A stretch of 33,993 bases of DNA. Source: Candidatus Cloacimonadaceae bacterium (GTDB lineage: Bacteria; Cloacimonadota; Cloacimonadia; Cloacimonadales; Cloacimonadaceae). The stretch covers positions 1-33,993 of the forward strand of contig JAUYAR010000053.1 in the NCBI GenBank assembly GCA_030693415.1, given 5' to 3'. A program made the position numbers and the translations under genes. Below are positions 32,288-33,993 of this stretch, piece after piece. The notes beneath the pieces are model-generated. The model did no database searches. It saw nothing but the letters and a program-made list of their open reading frames with translations, and was not told the origin of the DNA. Position 1 is the first letter of the stretch, and each line of letters opens with the position of its first letter.

Positions 32288-32295
32288 ATCCCTTT

Positions 32296-32353
32296 GCATT
32301 ACGGAATCAATACGGACTCATTACGGACTAAGTCCGTATTGACTCCGTAATGC
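32296..32353. repeat. Word-iterated palindrome, ACGGACT type
   Basis: Arms 32296-32318 and 32331-32353 pair at 22 of 23 positions around a 12-nt loop. The word ATTACGGACT or ATACGGACT recurs in both arms and in the loop. The design is the same as the TTAATCAAGCG palindromes, but the word is different. Confidence 0.8.
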
Positions 32354-32480
32354 TCACGGGCAAGGACGCGAATTGAACGGTTAAGAGTTTGAAATTAAAA
32401 GCAGTTGGATGATAATGGCCGGTTTCCGGAGTTGACGCTGTAGGTGTTTGTGCCGCCCCTGATGGAACTGCCGCACCGGA

Positions 32481-32498
32481 ACCGACGGGGACGTCGGT
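32481..32498. repeat. ACCGACG-GGGA-CGTCGGT hairpin, copy 3
   Basis: Identical to 21999-22016 over the 18 nt, with the shared flanks GGA before and AA-TCCATA after, showing a dispersed repeat longer than the stem. Confidence 0.75.
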
Positions 32499-32584
32499 AA
32501 ATCCATATTCCGCTCACCCATTCACCTGTTCACCGACAATCATCTCATATCTCATCTCTGGCATCATTTTGTGGACAATTTGCA

Positions 32585-32612
32585 TTGACACAATTTCATA
32601 TTGGATTATACT
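32585..32612 (+). promoter_or_regulatory. Sigma-70-type promoter of the small truncated gene
   Basis: TTGACA (32585-32590) and TATACT (32607-32612) are separated by 16 nt, and the transcript would start about 30 nt before the ATG at 32649. This is one of the two best promoters in the window. Confidence 0.65.
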
Positions 32613-32648
32613 GACACCTGTAATCAATTTGCCAGATGAGAGGTACCC

Positions 32649-32801
32649 ATGGATAAGTCAAAAGTGACCCCCAAATTTGAGGATAGTCCGCCGATAACAA
32701 TCAAGTATATCTTCAAAGACGATTATAATCCTATATATGCCAATGGAGCCTATCCCAAGTTTCGCACGAAATTGGTCAAATTTGCAATTTTGTGCTCGTA
32801 A
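32649..32801 (+). pseudogene. Small conserved-looking gene cut by the IS; residual 50-codon chimeric frame
   Basis: ATG at 32649 follows AGAGG and a good promoter. The first 35 codons look like real protein: MDKSKVTPKFEDSPP, then TIKYIFKDDYNPIYANGAY. At 32754 the sequence switches to the conserved insertion-sequence terminus, which adds 15 codons (PKFRTKLVKFAILCS) before a TAA inside the element. The NPIYANGAY stretch looks like the start of a small conserved domain that I cannot name; the rest is expected beyond the insertion sequence. The gene is not in the supplied long-frame range because it is short. Whether the chimeric peptide is made is unknown. Confidence 0.6.
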
Positions 32802-33993
32802 GTCATTGATAAATAGACAGCGCGCTTCCCAAAAAAAGCAAAAAATAACCAAAACGGCAACCATAATAAATCTTGACATATATTTGGCTCTCAATAACCT
32901 GACGTCATGTTTTTAAGAAAGAAAGTTTCAACGAACCCAAGTAACGGTAATGTATATACTTACTACCAGTTAGTCGAGTCTAGAAAGATCGAGAAAGGAT
33001 CGCGCAGTTTTGTCATATTGTATTTAGGCTCTCTGGATATCAGCAGAGATGAGCAGAAGATTATCAGTTCGTTATTGAATCATCGCATTGCCGGTCTTGG
33101 CAGAGTAGCCAGATTTTCGGATAAGATAGAAGAGCTTGCAGAGCAGATTTATCTCAAGTACATGCGCACCGTTAGTGAGAAGCAGGAAGATGAGCCTGAG
33201 CAATCGGCACTTGGGAGGATTTGTTTTACTCGGGAGAGCGTGGAAATGGGTCAGTATCGCAGTGTAGGAGCAGAGCTTATCGGGATGCACTATTGGAAAT
33301 CTCTCAAGTTTGACCAGATATTGGAAGAGTGTTCATTTACCAAGAGGGATAGAGAGCTTGCCCGGGCAGTTATACTCGGGCGCTTGATTTCTCCTGGCAG
33401 TGAGCGTCATACCTTAGGCTGGTTTCATCGGCAAAGCTGTCTGTTTGAGTTTAGCAGAGCGCTACAGAATGGAGTAAGGAAGGATTCATTTTACCGTGTC
33501 TGTGATCGGCTTCATGCAAACAAGGACAGAATAGAGGCGAAGGTCAGGGAGAATTTGAAGCTATTTTATGGCTTGGTGGATCGGGTATATTTGTATGATT
33601 TGACCAATACTTACTTTGAGGGTAGCATGCTCAAAGCGGAGCTTTGTAAGCGCGGCAAGAGCAAAGAAAAGCGGAGTGACTGTCCGCTTGTAACCTTGGC
33701 GCTTGTCGTTGACCAAGACGGATTTCCTGTTTACAGTAAGATATATCGGGGCAACCAGTCAGAACCTGAAACCTTGAAGCATGTCATCAGCGAGATTTAC
33801 GATTTTAAGGACGACGTGGTATCCAAAACGATTAAACCGTCGATAGTAATGGATAGAGGCATCGCCACGAAGGAAAACATTGCCTACTTACGTAAGCTGG
33901 GATGTTCTTATTTTGTCATAGAGCGGCGCAACCAAGTGGATGATTACCGTGACGAGTTTGATGATATCGAGTCATTTGAGCTGCATGAAAGTC
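32754..33993 (+). mobile_element. IS1634-type insertion sequence, left part, running off the right edge
   Basis: The element begins at about 32754 with CCCAAGTTTCGCACG, which contains the self-complementary TTTCGCACGAAA-like core, and has a 153-nt leader before the transposase ATG at 32907. The first 76 nt match 466-541 in inverted orientation. The right end lies outside the window. Left and right elements face away from each other and bracket the whole 32-kb host segment. Confidence 0.75.
32907..33993 (+). CDS. IS1634-family DDE transposase, C-terminus outside the window
   Basis: Open frame of 362 codons without stop to the window edge. The N-terminal part has YYQLVES, LYLGSLDISRDEQK and RFSDKIEELAEQIY. 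The middle has a helical region (RELARAVILGRLISPGSERH, DSFYRVCDRL). The catalytic core follows with the first Asp in LYDLTNTYFEGS (about residue 230) and the second in VMDRGIATKENIAYLRKLG (about 314). The third acidic residue should come further on. These motifs fit the IS1634 group of the IS4 superfamily, whose transposases have about 500-600 residues. TTGACA lies 29 nt before the ATG. The visible part is intact, so the element may be active. Confidence 0.88.
   Translation, partial: MFLRKKVSTNPSNGNVYTYYQLVESRKIEKGSRSFVILYLGSLDISRDEQKIISSLLNHRIAGLGRVARFSDKIEELAEQIYLKYMRTVSEKQEDEPEQSALGRICFTRESVEMGQYRSVGAELIGMHYWKSLKFDQILEECSFTKRDRELARAVILGRLISPGSERHTLGWFHRQSCLFEFSRALQNGVRKDSFYRVCDRLHANKDRIEAKVRENLKLFYGLVDRVYLYDLTNTYFEGSMLKAELCKRGKSKEKRSDCPLVTLALVVDQDGFPVYSKIYRGNQSEPETLKHVISEIYDFKDDVVSKTIKPSIVMDRGIATKENIAYLRKLGCSYFVIERRNQVDDYRDEFDDIESFELHES

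Larger units (their letters stand above)
32069..32648. other. Repeat-rich spacer without a gene
   Basis: This 580-nt region holds the butyrate kinase promoter-like block, the GTGGAAAGG tandem (32252-32287), a large palindrome (32296-32353), the third GACGGGGACGTC hairpin (32481-32498) and a sigma-70-type promoter facing right (32585-32612). No convincing open frame was found on either strand. Confidence 0.6.

Noticed and set aside
33072-33290. 72-codon minus-strand open frame near the right edge
   Set aside because: It is antisense to the clearly recognisable transposase.
1-33993. The window as a composite transposon carried by the two IS elements
   Set aside because: The enclosed genes are housekeeping and colinear in operons, the two transposases have diverged, and one is dead. 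Independent insertions or an inversion explain the layout better.

Overview
The window looks like chromosomal DNA of a Gram-negative anaerobe of the FCB group. The best guess is a member of Candidatus Cloacimonadota, inferred from gene content only: methylmalonyl-CoA mutase with MeaB, butyrate kinase, secreted proteins with type IX secretion (T9SS)-like C-termini, a PorV-like outer-membrane protein and an MsbA-type transporter. No marker gene proves the phylum. Genes are dense and almost all on the minus strand. Only ppiD and the phosphohexomutase gene, plus the right-hand insertion sequence, read rightward.

Layout. (1) 1-541: the broken upstream end of an IS1634-type insertion sequence reading left out of the window, cutting an aldo/keto reductase pseudogene (542-771). 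(2) 784-7410: minus-strand operon pgk-like, mutA, mutB, meaB, once followed by the reductase. It interconverts succinyl-CoA and methylmalonyl-CoA, the core of propionate metabolism. (3) A staphylococcal-type nuclease, then a divergent plus-strand pair, ppiD-like and glmM-like. (4) 11987-20407: eight tightly overlapping minus-strand genes: MsbA-type exporter, three glycosyltransferases (GT4, GT2, GT9), an ATP-grasp ligase, a CDP-glycerol-transferase-like enzyme, TatD and TcdA. A tRNA-Arg with its own terminator lies just upstream. (5) Thiol peroxidase and a long repeat-filled spacer. (6) 22241-25804: one transcription unit with visible promoter and terminator: DksA/TraR-type zinc finger protein, LspA, a secreted OB-fold/cohesin-like protein, a PorV-like barrel and a small coiled-coil membrane protein. 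(7) 25893-28143: tdk, yggT, divIVA, purine nucleoside phosphorylase. (8) TrmH-type methyltransferase with a cluster of DnaA boxes in front of it. (9) Secreted clostripain-type (C11) protease and butyrate kinase. (10) A repeat-rich spacer, a small gene cut by a second IS1634-type end, and that element's transposase running off the right edge.

The more unusual signals are non-coding. Two spacers (near 11.6 kb and 21.65 kb) carry the same composite palindromic element in opposite orientation, built from an iterated word. Four transcription units share a 30-31 nt promoter-like block that starts with TTGACA. The two outward-facing IS ends, whose transposases have diverged, share a conserved 76-nt terminal block and each has truncated a host gene. 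The DnaA-box cluster at 29.0-29.1 kb may be an origin or a DnaA-controlled site. The T9SS-cargo/PorV-like pair is the best candidate for a dedicated protein-export module. All assignments were made by reading the sequence, without database searches.
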